Shown: in pieces, positions 50,005-63,000 of the stretch
How positions within the stretch are numbered: the stretch's first letter is position 1
Layout of the letters: each line of letters starts with the position of its first letter
Assembly: GCA_949130485.1 (NCBI GenBank)
Contig: OX422200.1
Location: 5,658,620-5,722,619, forward strand
Source: Agelas oroides
Taxonomy: Eukaryota; Porifera; Demospongiae; Agelasida; Agelasidae
Direction: 5' to 3'
DNA: 64,000 nt
Position numbers and translations under genes: made by a program
Notes under the pieces: generated by a model
Seen by the model: the letters and a program-made list of their open reading frames with translations, nothing else
The model's database searches: none
What the model was told of the DNA's origin: nothing

Positions 50005-52227
50005 TTGTGTGTCGAGTGGGGGAGCACCAACACCGCTGGCACATCGATGTTCAAAATTTCACACATAAAGTGTGAAGTTAAAACATAAAGGGAGATGGGT
50101 ATGGGGCATTTATGGCTTAAATGGATGGGGCATTTTATGGCTTAAATGGGTGGGGCATTTATGGCTTTAAATGGGTGGGGCAATTATGACTTAAATGGGT
50201 GGGGCATTTATGGCTCAAATGGATGGGGCGGTTAGTTACTGTTTTTGGGAGATATGCTCAAAATGAATACTGGTCTTCAGGGGAGTACCCTTTCCGGTCC
50301 TCGCATGACCACGGGTTTCGGTCCCTTTGAACTCCCGACCCGTGGCCTACTACAGAAAGGGCGGGACCACTCCCCGCCTAAGGTTTGTTTGAGGAGCCCA
50401 GCTTTTGGTTGGCACATAGTGCTATGGGCATTCACAGTGCTATAAATATTCAAATTACTAAACAAATTGGGGGTGGGGCTCAATGGGTGAGTTATCATAT
50501 TCACTTATAATAACTAGGGGGATGGGCGAACGGTTAACGTACGGGATTCTGGCTTGCTATCGTGTCGTCTTGGTGGAACGTCTGGGAGGCTTGTTCTTCG
50601 CTGGTAGGCGCTCCTGTACCGAAGATTATTCGGGTCTGTACTGCGGCGACTATCCCACGGTGAGTATTATTAGTTGTTTGTGTGTGATACTCGGTCGGCG
50701 GGCTTTAAATGGGAGCGTGCTTCTCTTAGTAACGGCGTATCTATCCTAGTAACGGCGTATCTATCCTAGTAACGGCATTGTTACGCTAGTTATGGCGTGT
50801 GCTTTACTATAGTAACGGTACGCCTAGGGGTGTAGTCGGTTCCATAAGGCTGAGCTAGGGCTAGGGCTGGGTTGGGGCTGCTCTGTGTTATCTGCGAGGC
50901 TCACTCACAGTGTGAAGCTCATGCATTCACATTAAAAAGTACGAGTGTGAGGCTCACTCACACTTGAGTTACTACTGTGAGGCTCACTCACAGTTACACT
51001 ACGGGTGTGAAGCTCATTCACACTTGAGTTACTACTGTGAGGCTCACTCACAGTTACGCTATGGGTGTGAAGCTCATTCACCTTGAGTTACTACTGTGAG
51101 GCTCACTCACCGTTATGTTACGAGTGTGAAGCTCACTCACACTTGAGTTACTACTGTGAGGCTCACTTACAGTTACGCTACGGGTGTGAAGCTCATTCAC
51201 ACTTGAGTTACTACTGTGAGGCTCACTCACAGTTACGCTATGGGTGTGAAGCTCATTCACCTTGAGTTACTGCTGTTACGTTATGGGTGTGAAGCTCATT
51301 CACATTTTAAATTACGAGTGTGAGTGTGTTAGGATGAGGGCTTTATACTTTATACATGTATATCTATGTGGAGATGGATAAAGACGACTACAGCTGTCCT
51401 TCCTCTCGCAATTAAATACACTGTGGTAGCTAAGTGGAGATCCCCTGCGGACGGGGTTGCGGGCCTGGGTGGGTTGACTGTACAAGCACATTGCCTGAGC
51501 GGATACTCTCACTATCCACCACCTCAGCCTCCGGCTCAATTATCTCTTCACCAAGGGGGTATCCTATGGTTAACTTTGGAAAATGGGAATGGGGCTGGGG
51601 GTTGTAAAGATGTATTCTACTAAGCTGTGGAAGGCTTGCTTGTGACCTAGTCACAACAGTAAGCTCAGATACTAAAACCTCTCTGTGTGCATGCTGTAGG
51701 TTTCTCTACGGGCTGGGTCAGGGGCTGTCAGGCTGTGTTAGGATAAGGGCTTTATACTTTATACACATGTATCTATGTGGAGATGGATAAAGACGGGGTC
51801 TTTTTGACTACAGCTGTCCTTCCTCTCGCAATTAAATACACTGTGGTAGCTAGGTGGAGATCCCCTGCGGACGGGGTTGCGGGCCTGGGTGGGTTGACTG
51901 TACAAGCACATTGCCTGAGCGGATACTCTCACTATCCACCACCTCAGCCTCCGGCTCAATTATCTCTTCACCAAGGGGGTATCCTATGGTTAACTTTGGA
52001 AAATGGGAATGGGGCTGGGACAAGGAATTATTATTGGAGAGATATTCCTTCATGCACAGTGAGAAGTCTAGCCTGGTGCCCACTGTTATGCTGTTTAGGT
52101 CTAGGGCGTGCCTGAGGTATTATGGTTGTTAGAACACGTGCGTCTTCGGGTGGATCCATTGAAGGATGCTGCGGGTTCCCCATTTGGCAAGGCCGACAGA
52201 CTTTATCTGTACCTGCATGTTCAGAAG
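50005..52227 (+). repeat. 2223-bp tandem unit, copy 3
   Basis: Same length and apparently the same sequence as copies 1 and 2. The 23-bp repeats are at 50102-50233, the G-quadruplex motif at 50858-50877, the hairpin repeats at 50896-51306, and the duplicated segments at 51326-51599 and 51735-52019. Confidence 0.93.
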
Positions 52228-53259
52228 TTGTGTGTCGAGTGGGGGAGCACCAACACCGCTGGCACATCGATGTTCAAAATTTCACACATAAAGTGTGAAG
52301 TTAAAACATAAAGGGAGATGGGTATGGGGCATTTATGGCTTAAATGGGTGGGGCATTTATGGCTTTAAATGGGTGGGCAATTATGACTTAAATGGGTGGG
52401 GCATTTATGGCTCAAATGGATGGGGCGGTTAGTTACTGTTTTTGGGAGATATGCTCAAAATGAATACTGGTCTTCAGGGGAGTACCCTTTCCGGTCCTCG
52501 CATGACCACGGGTTTCGGTCCCTTTGAACTCCCGACCCGTGGCCTACTACAGAAAGGGCGGGACCACTCCCCGCCTAAGGTTTGTTTGAGGAGCCCAGCT
52601 TTTGGTTGGCACATAGTGCTATGGGCATTCACAGTGCTATAAATATTCAAATTACTAAACAAATTGGGGGTGGGGCTCAATGGGTGAGTTATCATATTCA
52701 CTTATAATAACTAGGGGGATGGGCGAACGGTTAACGTACGGGATTCTGGCTTGCTATCGTGTCGTCTTGGTGGAACGTCTGGGAGGCTTGTTCTTCGCTG
52801 GTAGGCGCTCCTGTACCGAAGATTATTCGGGTCTGTACTGCGGCGACTATCCCACGGTGAGTATTATTAGTTGTTTGTGTGTGATACTCGGTCGGCGGGC
52901 TTTAAATGGGAGCGTGCTTCTCTTAGTAACGGCGTATCTATCCTAGTAACGGCGTATCTATCCTAGTAACGGCATTGTTACGCTAGTTATGGCGTGTGCT
53001 TTACTATAGTAACGGTACGCCTAGGGGTGTAGTCGGTTCCATAAGGCTGAGCTAGGGCTAGGGCTGGGTTGGGGCTGCTCTGTGTTATCTGCGAGGCTCA
53101 CTCACAGTGTGAAGCTCATGCATTCACATTAAAAAGTACGAGTGTGAGGCTCACTCACACTTGAGTTACTACTGTGAGGCTCACTCACAGTTACACTACG
53201 GGTGTGAAGCTCATTCACACTTGAGTTACTACTGTGAGGCTCACTCACAGTTACGCTAT
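52228..53259 (+). repeat. 2223-bp tandem unit, partial copy 4
   Basis: Contains the first 1032 bases of the unit and breaks off inside the hairpin-repeat block at TTACGCTAT, where the 41-bp array resumes. It is 26 bp shorter than the matching part of the other copies: one 25-bp repeat (GGATGGGGCATTTTATGGCT and the bases following it) and one G are missing from the 23-bp repeat block near 52340-52380. This is the only copy with visible differences. Confidence 0.92.
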
Positions 53260-53440
53260 TGGCTCTACTTGACTCTACTACACGCTACAATGGCTGTACT
53301 TGGCTCTATTTGACTCTACTAGACTCTACCACGGCTGTACCTGCATGGCTCGCCTTGGCAGTACTGCACACTACCATGGCTCTGCATGTTTGTACTTGAC
53401 TCAACTGCACTCTACCATGGCTCTACTTGGCTCTACTTGC
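53260..53440 (+). repeat. 181-bp inverted duplication, right arm
   Basis: Forward-orientation partner of 44613-44793. It begins immediately after the truncated fourth 2.2-kb unit and ends at CTCTACTTGC, after which the array continues normally. It lies just outside the right end of the inverted block. Confidence 0.9.
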
Positions 53441-56400
53441 ATCTACTACACTCTACTGCAGGTCTACGTGGCTCTACTTGACTCTACTTCACTCTACAAT
53501 GGCTCTACTTGGTTCTACTTGACTCTACTACAGTCTACAATGGCTCTAGTTGGCTCTACTTGACTCTACTACACTCTACCATGGCTCTACTTGGTTCAAC
53601 TTGACTCTACTACACTCTACAATGGCTCTACTTGGCTCTACTTGACTCTACTACACTCTACCATGGCTCTACTTGGCTCTACTCGACTCTACTACACACT
53701 ACAATAGCTCTACTTGGCTCTACTTGACTCTACTACATTCTACCATGGCTCTACTTGACTCTAGTACACTCTACAATGGCTCTACTTGGCTTTACTTGAC
53801 TCTACTACACTCTTCCATGGCTCTACATGGCTCTACTTGACTCTACTATAATGACTCTACTTGACTCTACTTCACTCTACTTCACTCTACAGTCGCTCTA
53901 CTTGGCTCTATTTGACTCTACTACACTCTACCATGGCTCTACTTGGCTCTACTTGACTCTACTTCACCCTACAATGGCTCTACTTGGCTGTACTTGACTC
54001 TACTAGACTCTACCCTGGCTGTACCTGGCTCTCCTTGACTGTACATCACACTACCATGCCTCTGCATGGTTGTACTTGACTCTACTGCACTCTACCATGG
54101 CTCTACTTGGCTCTACTTGCATCTACTACACTCTACAATGGTTCTACTTGACTGTAGTACACTCTACAATGAATCTACATGGTTGTACGTGACTCTACTG
54201 TACTCTACCTTTGCTCTACTTAGCTCTACTTGCATCTACTACATTCTACTACAGATCTACTTGGCTCTACGTGACTCTACTACACTCTACCATGGCTCTA
54301 CTTGGCTCTACTTGACTCTACTAAACGCTACATTGGCTCTACTTGGCTCTACTTGACTCTACTAGACTCTACCATGGCTCTACTTGGCTCTACTTGACTC
54401 TACTACACGCTACAATGGCTCTACTTGGCTCTACTTGACTCTACTAGGCTCTACTACGGCTGTACCTGCATGGCTCTCCTTGACAGTACTGCACACTACC
54501 ATGGCTCTGCATGTTTGTACTTGACTAAACTGCACTCTACCATGGCTCTACTTGGCTCTACTTGCATCTAATACACTCTACTGCAGGTCTATGTGGCTCT
54601 ACTTGCCACTACTTCACTCTACAATAGCTCTACTTGGCTCTACTTGACTCTACTACATTCTACCATGGCTCTACTTGACTCTACTACATTCTACCATGGC
54701 TCTACTTGACTCTAGTACACTCTACAATGGCTCTACTTGACTCTACTTGACTCTACCACACTCTACCATGGCTCTACTTGGCTCTACTTGACTCTACTAG
54801 ACTCTACCATACCTGTACCTGGCTCTCCTTGACTCTACTACACTAAACCATGGATCTACTTGGCTCTACTTGACTCAACAGCACTCTACCATGGCTCTAC
54901 TTGGCTCTACTTGCATCTACTACACTCTACTGCAGGTCTACGTGGCTCTACTTCACTCTAGTAAACCCTATCATGACACTACACGTCTCTACTTGACTCT
55001 ACTACACTCTACAATGGCTCTACTAGGCTCAACGTGACTCTACTATGTACACTCAACCGTGGCTCTCCATGGCTCTACTTGACTCTACTATATTCTACAA
55101 TGACTCTACTTGACTCTACTTCACTCTACTTCAATCTACAATCGTTCTACTTGGCTCTACTTGACTCTACTGCACTCTACCGTGTGCTCTACCTGGTTCT
55201 CCTTGCCTCTACTACACTATACTACAGCTCTATTTGGCTCTACTGTACTCTTCCATGGCTCTACTTGGCTCTACTTGACTCTATTACACTCCACCACGGC
55301 TCTATCTGGCTCTACTTGCCTCTACTACACTCTACTACAGCTCTACTTAGCTCTACTAGACTCTTCAATGGCTCTACTTGGTTCTACTTGACTCTACTAC
55401 AGTCTACAATTGCTCTATTTGGCTCCACATGGCTCTGCTATATCCAACCGTGGCTCTACTTGGCTCTACTTGATTCAACCATACTCTACAATGCCTCTAC
55501 TTGACTCTACTACACTCTACTGTACTGTACCACTTCTCTACTTTGTTCTAATTGCCTTTACTACACTCTACCACAGCTCTGCTTGGCTCTACTTGAATCT
55601 ACTACATTCTACCATGGCTCTACTTGGCTCTACTTGACTCTACTTCACTCTACAATGGCTCTAATTGGCTGTACTTGACTCAACTAGACTCTACCATGGC
55701 TGTTCCTGGCTCTCCTTGACTGTACTGCACACTACCATGGCTCTGCATGGTTGTACTTGACTCTACTGCACTCTAACATGGTTCTACTTGGCTCTACTTG
55801 CCTCTACTACACTATACTATAGCTCTACTTGGCTCTACTGTACTCTTGCATGGCTCTACTTGGCTCTACTTGACTCTATTACACTCTACTACGGCTGTAT
55901 TTGGCTCTACTTGCCTCTACTACACTCTACTACAGCTCTACTTGGCTCTACTAGACTCTTCAATGGCTCTAATTGGTTCTACTTGACTCTACTACAGTCT
56001 ACAATTACTCTATTTGGCTCCACATGGCTCTGCTATACCCAACCGTGGCTCTACTTGGCTCTACTTGACTCAACTATACTCTACAATGCCTCTACTTGAC
56101 TCTACTACACTCTACCACAGCTCTGCTTGGCTCTACTTGAATCTACTACATTCTACCATGGCTCTACTTGGCTCTACTTGACTCTACTTCACTCTACAAT
56201 GGCTCTACTTGGCTGTACTTGACTCAACTAGACTCTACCATGGCTGTTCCTGTCTCTCCTTGACTGTACTGCACACTACCATGGCTCTGCATGGTTGTAC
56301 TTGACTCTACTGCACTCTGACATGGTTCTACTTGGCTCTACTTGCCTCTACTACACTATACTATAGCTCTACTTGGCTCTACTGTACTCTTGCATGGCTC

Positions 56401-58650
56401 TACTTGGCTCTAGTTGACTCTATTACACTCTACTACGGCTGTATTTGGCTCTACTTGCCTCTACTACACTCTACTACAGCTCTACTTGGCTCTACTAGAC
56501 TCTTCAATTGCTCTACTTGGTTCTACTTGACTCTACTACAGTCTACAATTGCTCTATTTGGCTCCACATGGCTCCACATGGCTCCACATGGCTCTGCTAT
56601 ACCCAACCGTGGCTCTACTTGGCTCTACTTGACTCAACTATACTCTACAATGCCTCTAATTCACTCTACTACACTCTACTGTACTGTACCACTTCTCTAC
56701 TTTGTTCTAATTGCCTCTACTACACTCTACCACAGCTCTGCTTGGCTCTACTTGACTCTACTACACTCTACCATGGCTCTACTTGGCTCTACTTGACTCT
56801 ACTACACTCCACTTGACTGTAGTACACTCTAGAATGGATCCACCTGCTTGTACTTGACTCTACTGCACTCTATCTTGGCTCTACTTGGCTCTACTTCCAT
56901 CTACTACACTATACTACAGCTCTACTTGACTCTACGTGACTCTACTACACTCTACCATGGCTCTACTTGGCTCTACTTCACTCTACTACATGCAACAATG
57001 ACTCTACTTGGCTCTACTTCACTCTACTATCTCTACCATGGCTCTAATTGGCTGTACTTGACTCTACTACACGCTACAATGGCTCTACTTGGCTCTACTT
57101 GACTCTTCTAGACTCTACCACGGCTGCACTTGCATGGCTCTCTTTGGCAGTACTGCACACTACCATGGCTCTGCATGTTTGTACTTGACTCAACTGCACT
57201 CTACCATGGCTCTACTTGGCTCTACTTGCATCTACTACACTCTACTGCAGGTCTACGTGGCTCTACTTGACTCTACTTCACTCTATAATGGCTCTACTTG
57301 GTTGTACTTGACTCTACTACAGTCTACAATGGCTCTAGTTGGCTCTACTTGACTCTACTACTCTCTACCATGGCTCTACTTGGTTCAACTTGACTCTACT
57401 ACACTCTACAATGGCTCTACTTGGCTCTATTTGACTCTACTACACGCTACAATGGCTCTACTTGGCTCTACTCGACTCTACTACACACTACAATAGCTCT
57501 ACTTGGGTCTACTTGACTCTACTACATTCTACCATGGCTCTACTTGACTCTAGTACACTCTACAATGGCTCTACTTGGCTTTACTTGACTCTACTACACT
57601 CTTCCATGGCTCTACATGGCTCTACTTGACTCTACTATAATGACTCTACTTGACTCTACTTCACTCTACTTCACTCTACAGTCGCTCTACTTGGCTCTAT
57701 TTGACTCTACTACACTCTACCATGGCTCTACTTGGCTCTACTTGACTCTACTTCACCCTACAATGGCTCTACTTGGCTGTACTTGACTCTAATAGACTCT
57801 ACAATGGCTGTACCTGGCTCTCCTTGACTGTACCGCACACTACCATGCCTCTGCATGGTTGTACTTGACTCTACTGCACTCTACCATGGCTCTACTTGGC
57901 TCTACTTGCATCTACTACACTCTACAATGGTTCTACTTGACTGTAGTACACTCTACAATGATTCTACTTGGTTGTACGTGACTGTACTGCACTCTACCAT
58001 TGCTCTACTTAGCTCTACTTGCATCTACTACACTCTACTACAGCTGTACTTGGCTCTACGTGACTCTACTTCACCCTACAATGGCTCTACTTGGCTGTAC
58101 TTGACTCTACTACACTCTACCATGGCTGTACCTGGCTCTTATTGACTGTACCGCACACTACCATGGCTCTGCATGGTTGTACTTGACTCTACTACACTCT
58201 AACATGGCTCTACTTGGTTCAACTTGACTCTACTACACTGTACAATGGCTCTACTTGGCTCTACTTGACTCTACTACACCCTACTACAGCTCTGCTTGGG
58301 TGAACTTGACTCTACTGTACTGTACCATGGCTCTACTTGGCTCTACTTGACTCTACTACACTCTACAATGGCTCTACTTGGCTTCTACTTGACTGTAGTA
58401 CAGTCTAGAATGGATCTATACTTGCTTGTACTTGAGTCTACTGCACTCTACCATGGCTCTACTTGGCTCTACTTGCATCTACTACACTCTACTACAGCTC
58501 TACTTGGCTTTACGTGACTCTATTACACTCTACCATGGTTCTACTTGGCTCTACTTGACTCTACTTCACCGTAGAATGGCTCTACTTGGCTCTACTTGAC
58601 TCTACTAGACTCTACCATGGCTGTACCTGGTTCTCCTTGACTGTACTGCA

Positions 58651-60020
58651 CACTACCATGGCTCTGCATGGTTGTACTTGACTCTACTGCACTCTACCAA
58701 GGCTCTACTTGGCTCTACTTGGCTCTACTTAACTCTACTTCACCCTACATAGGCTCTACTTGGTTGTACGTGACTCTGCTACAGTCTACAATGGCTCTGC
58801 TTGGCTCTACTTGACTCTACTACACTCTAGTGTGCCTCTACTTGGCTCTACTTGACTCTACTACACTCTAGAATGGTTCTACTTGGTTCTATGTGACTCT
58901 ACTACACACTACCGTGGCTCTACATGGCTCTACTTGACTCTACTATACACTACAATGACTCTACTTGACTGTACTTCACTCTACTTTAATCTACAGTCGT
59001 TCTACTTGGCTCTACTTGACAGTATTGCACTCTACCATGGCTCTACCTGACTCTACTACACTGTACAATGGCTCTACTTATCTCTACTTGAATCTACTAC
59101 ATTCTACCACAGCTCTACTTGGCTCTACTTGACGCTATTACACTCTACCATGGCTCTACTTGGCTCTACTTGACTCTACTTCACCCTAGAATGGCTGTAC
59201 TTGGCTCTACTTGACACTGCTAGACTCTACCAATGCTGTACCTGGTTCTCCTTGACTGTACTGCACACTACCATGGCTCTGCATGGTTGTACTTGACTCT
59301 ACTGCACTCTACCAAGGCTCTACTTGGCTCTACTTGGCTCTACTTAACTCTACTTCACCCTACATAGGCTCTACTTGGTTGTACGTGACTCTGCTACAGT
59401 CTACAATGGCTCTGCTTGGCTCTACTTGACTCTACTACACTCTAGTGTGCCTCTACTTGGCTCTACTTGACTCTACTACACTCTAGAATGGTTCTACTTG
59501 GTTCTATGTGACTCTACTACACACTACCGTGGCTCTACATGGCTCTACTTGACTCTACTATACACTACAATGACTCTACTTGACTGTACTTCACTCTACT
59601 TTAATCTACAGTCGTTCTACTTGGCTCTACTTGACAGTATTGCACTCTACCATGGCTCTACCTGACTCTACTACACTGTACAATGGCTCTACTTATCTCT
59701 ACTTGAATCTATTACATTCTACCACAGCTCTACTTGGCTCTACTTGACGCTATTACACTCTACCATGGCTCTACTTGGCTCTACTTGACTCTACTTCACC
59801 CTAGAATGGCTCTACTTGGCTCTACTTGACACTGCTAGACTCTACCAATGCTGTACCTGGTTCTCCTTGACTGTACTGCACACTACCATGGCTCTGCATG
59901 GTTGTACTTGACTCTACTGCACTCTACCATGGCTCTACTTGGCTCAACTTGGCTCTACTTAACTCTACTTCACCCTACAAAGGCTCTACTTGGTTGTACG
60001 TGACTCTGCTACAGTCTACA
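58651..60020 (+). repeat. 615-bp (15 x 41) higher-order repeat, two copies plus a partial third
   Basis: CACTACCATGGCTCTGCATGG begins a block at 58651, 59266 and 59881, exactly 615 bp apart each time, which equals 15 monomers of 41 bp. The first two copies share rare variants such as TACCAAGGCTC, CACCCTACATAGG and TCTAGTGTGCC. The third copy breaks off after about 140 bp. A more diverged relative is at about 62880-63480. Confidence 0.88.
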
Positions 60021-63000
60021 ATGGCTCTACTTGGCTCTACTTGACTCTACTACAAACTACCATGTCTCTACTTGGTTCAACTTGACTCTACAGTACTACA
60101 CTCTACAATGGCTCTACTTGGTTCTACTTGACTCTACTACACCCCAAACATGGTTCTACTTGGCTCTACCTGACTCTACTACACCCTACAATAGCTCTAC
60201 TTGGCTCTAGTTGACTCTACTACATTCTACCATGGCTCTACTTGGCTCTACTTGAGTGTACTACACTCTACAATGGCTCTACTTGGCTCTACTTGACTCT
60301 ACTACACTTTACCGTGGCTCTACCTAGCTCTCCTTGACTCTACTACACACTACTATGTCTCTGCTTGGCTCTACTTGACTCTACTACACTCTAGAATGGT
60401 TCTACTTGGCTCTATGTGACTCTACTACACTATACTATAGATCTACTTGGCTCTACTGTACTCTTCCAAGGCTCTACTTGGCTCTACTTGAATTTATTAC
60501 ACTCTACCACGGCTCTATTTGGCTCTACTTGCCTCTACTACACTCTACTACAGCTCTACTTGGCTCTACTAGACTCTTCAATGGCTCTACTTGGTTCTAC
60601 TTGACTCTACTACAGTCTACAATTGCTCTATTTGGCTCCACATGGCTCTGCTATACCCAACCGTGGCTCTACTTGGCTCTACTTGACTCAACTATACTCT
60701 ACAATGCCTCTACTTGATTCTACTACACTCTACTGTACTGTACCACTTCTCTACTTTGTTCTAATTGCCTCTACTACACTCTACCACAGCTCTGCTTGGC
60801 TCTACTTGACTCTACTACACTCTACCATGGCTCTACTTGGCTCTACTTGACTCTACTACACTCTACTTGACTGTAGTACACTCTAGAATGGATCTACTTG
60901 CTTGTACCTGACTCTACTGCACTCTATCTTGGCTCTACTTGGCTCTACTTCCATCTACTACACTCTACTACAGCTCTACTTGGCTCTACGTGACTCTACT
61001 ACACTCTACCATGTCTCTACTTGGCTCTACTTGACTCTACTACATGCTACAATGGCTGTACTTGGCTCTACTTGACTCTACTACACTCTACTTGACTGTA
61101 GTACACTCTAGAATGGATCTACTTGCTTGTACTTGACTCTACTGCACTCTATCTTCGCTCTACTTGGCACTACTTCCATCTACTACACTCTACTACAGCT
61201 GTACTTGGCTCTACGTGACTCTACTACACTCTACCATGGCTCTACTTGGCTATACTTGACTCTACTACATGCTACAATGGCTCTACTTGGCTCTACTTGG
61301 CTCTACTTGACTCTACCAGACTCTACCACGGCTGTACCGAAATGGCTCTCCTTGGCAGTACTGCACACTACCATGGCTCTGCATGTTTGTACTTGACTCA
61401 ACTGCACTCCACCATGGCTCTACTTGGCTCTACTTGCATCTACTACACTCTACTGGAGGTCTACGTGGCTCTACTTGAGTCTACTTCACTCTACAATGGC
61501 TATACTTGGTTGTACTTGACTCTACTACAGTCTACAATGGCTCTAGTTGGCTCTACTTGACTCTACTACACTCTACCATTACTCTACTTGGCTCTACTTG
61601 ACTCTACTATATTCTACCATGGCTCTACTTGACTCTAGTACACTCTACAATGGCTCTACTTGGCTTTACTTGACTCTAATACACTCTTCAATGGCTCTAC
61701 ATGGCTCTACTTGACTCTACTATAATGACTCTACTTGACTCTACTTCACTCTACTTCACTCTACAGTCGCTCTACTTGGCTCTATTTGACTCTACTACAC
61801 TCTATCATGGCTCTACTTGGCTCTACTTGACTCTACTTCACCCTACAATGGCTCTACTTGGCTGTACTTGACTCTACTAGACTCTACCATGGCTGTACCT
61901 GGCTCTCCTTGACTGTACCGCACACTACGATGGCTCTGCATGGTTGTGCTTGACTCTACTGCACTCTACCATGGCTCTACTTGGCTCTATTTGCATCTAC
62001 TACACTCTACAATGGTTCTACTTGACTGTAGTACACTCTACAATGAATTTACTTGGTTGTACGTGACTCTACTGCACTCTACCATTGCTCTGCTTAGCTC
62101 TACTTGCATCTACTACACTCTACTACAGCTGTACTTGGCTCTACGTGACTCTACTACACTCTACCATGGCTCTACTTGGCTCTACTTGACTGAACCGCAC
62201 ACTACCATGGCTCTGCATGGTTGTACTTGACTCTACTACACTCTACCATGGCTCTACTTGGTTCAACTTGACTCTACTACACTCTACAATGGCTCTACTT
62301 GGCTCTACTTGACTCTACTACACACTACAACAGCTCTACTTGGCTCTTCTTGACTCTACTACATTCTACCATGGATCTACTTGACTCTAGTACACTCTAC
62401 AATGTCTCTACTTGGCTATACTTCACTCTACTAGACTCTACCATACCTGTACATGGCTCTCCTTTACTCTACTACACTCTACCATGGATCTACTTGGCTC
62501 TACTTGACTCAACTGCACTCTACCATGGCTCTACTTGGCTCTACTTGCATCTACTACACTCTACTACAGCTCTGCTTGGCTCTACTTGACTCTACTGTAC
62601 TGTACCATGGTTCTACTTGGCTCTACTTGACTCTACCTCACACTACAATGGCTCTACTTGGCTCTACTTGACTGTAGTACAGTCTAGAATGGATCTATAC
62701 TTGCTTGTACTTGACTCTACTGCACTCTACCATGGCTCTACTTGGCTCTACGTGCATCTACTACACTCTACTACAGCTCTACTTGGCTCTACGTGACTCT
62801 ATTACACTCTACCATGGTTCTACTTGGCTCTACTTGACTCTACTTCACCGTAGAATGGCTCTACTTGGCTCTACTTAACTCTACTTCACCCTACAAAGGC
62901 TCTACTTGGTTGTACGTGACTCTGCTAGTCTACAATGGCTCTGCTTGGCTCTACTTGACTCTACTACACTCTAGCATGCCTCTACTTGGCTCTACTTGAC

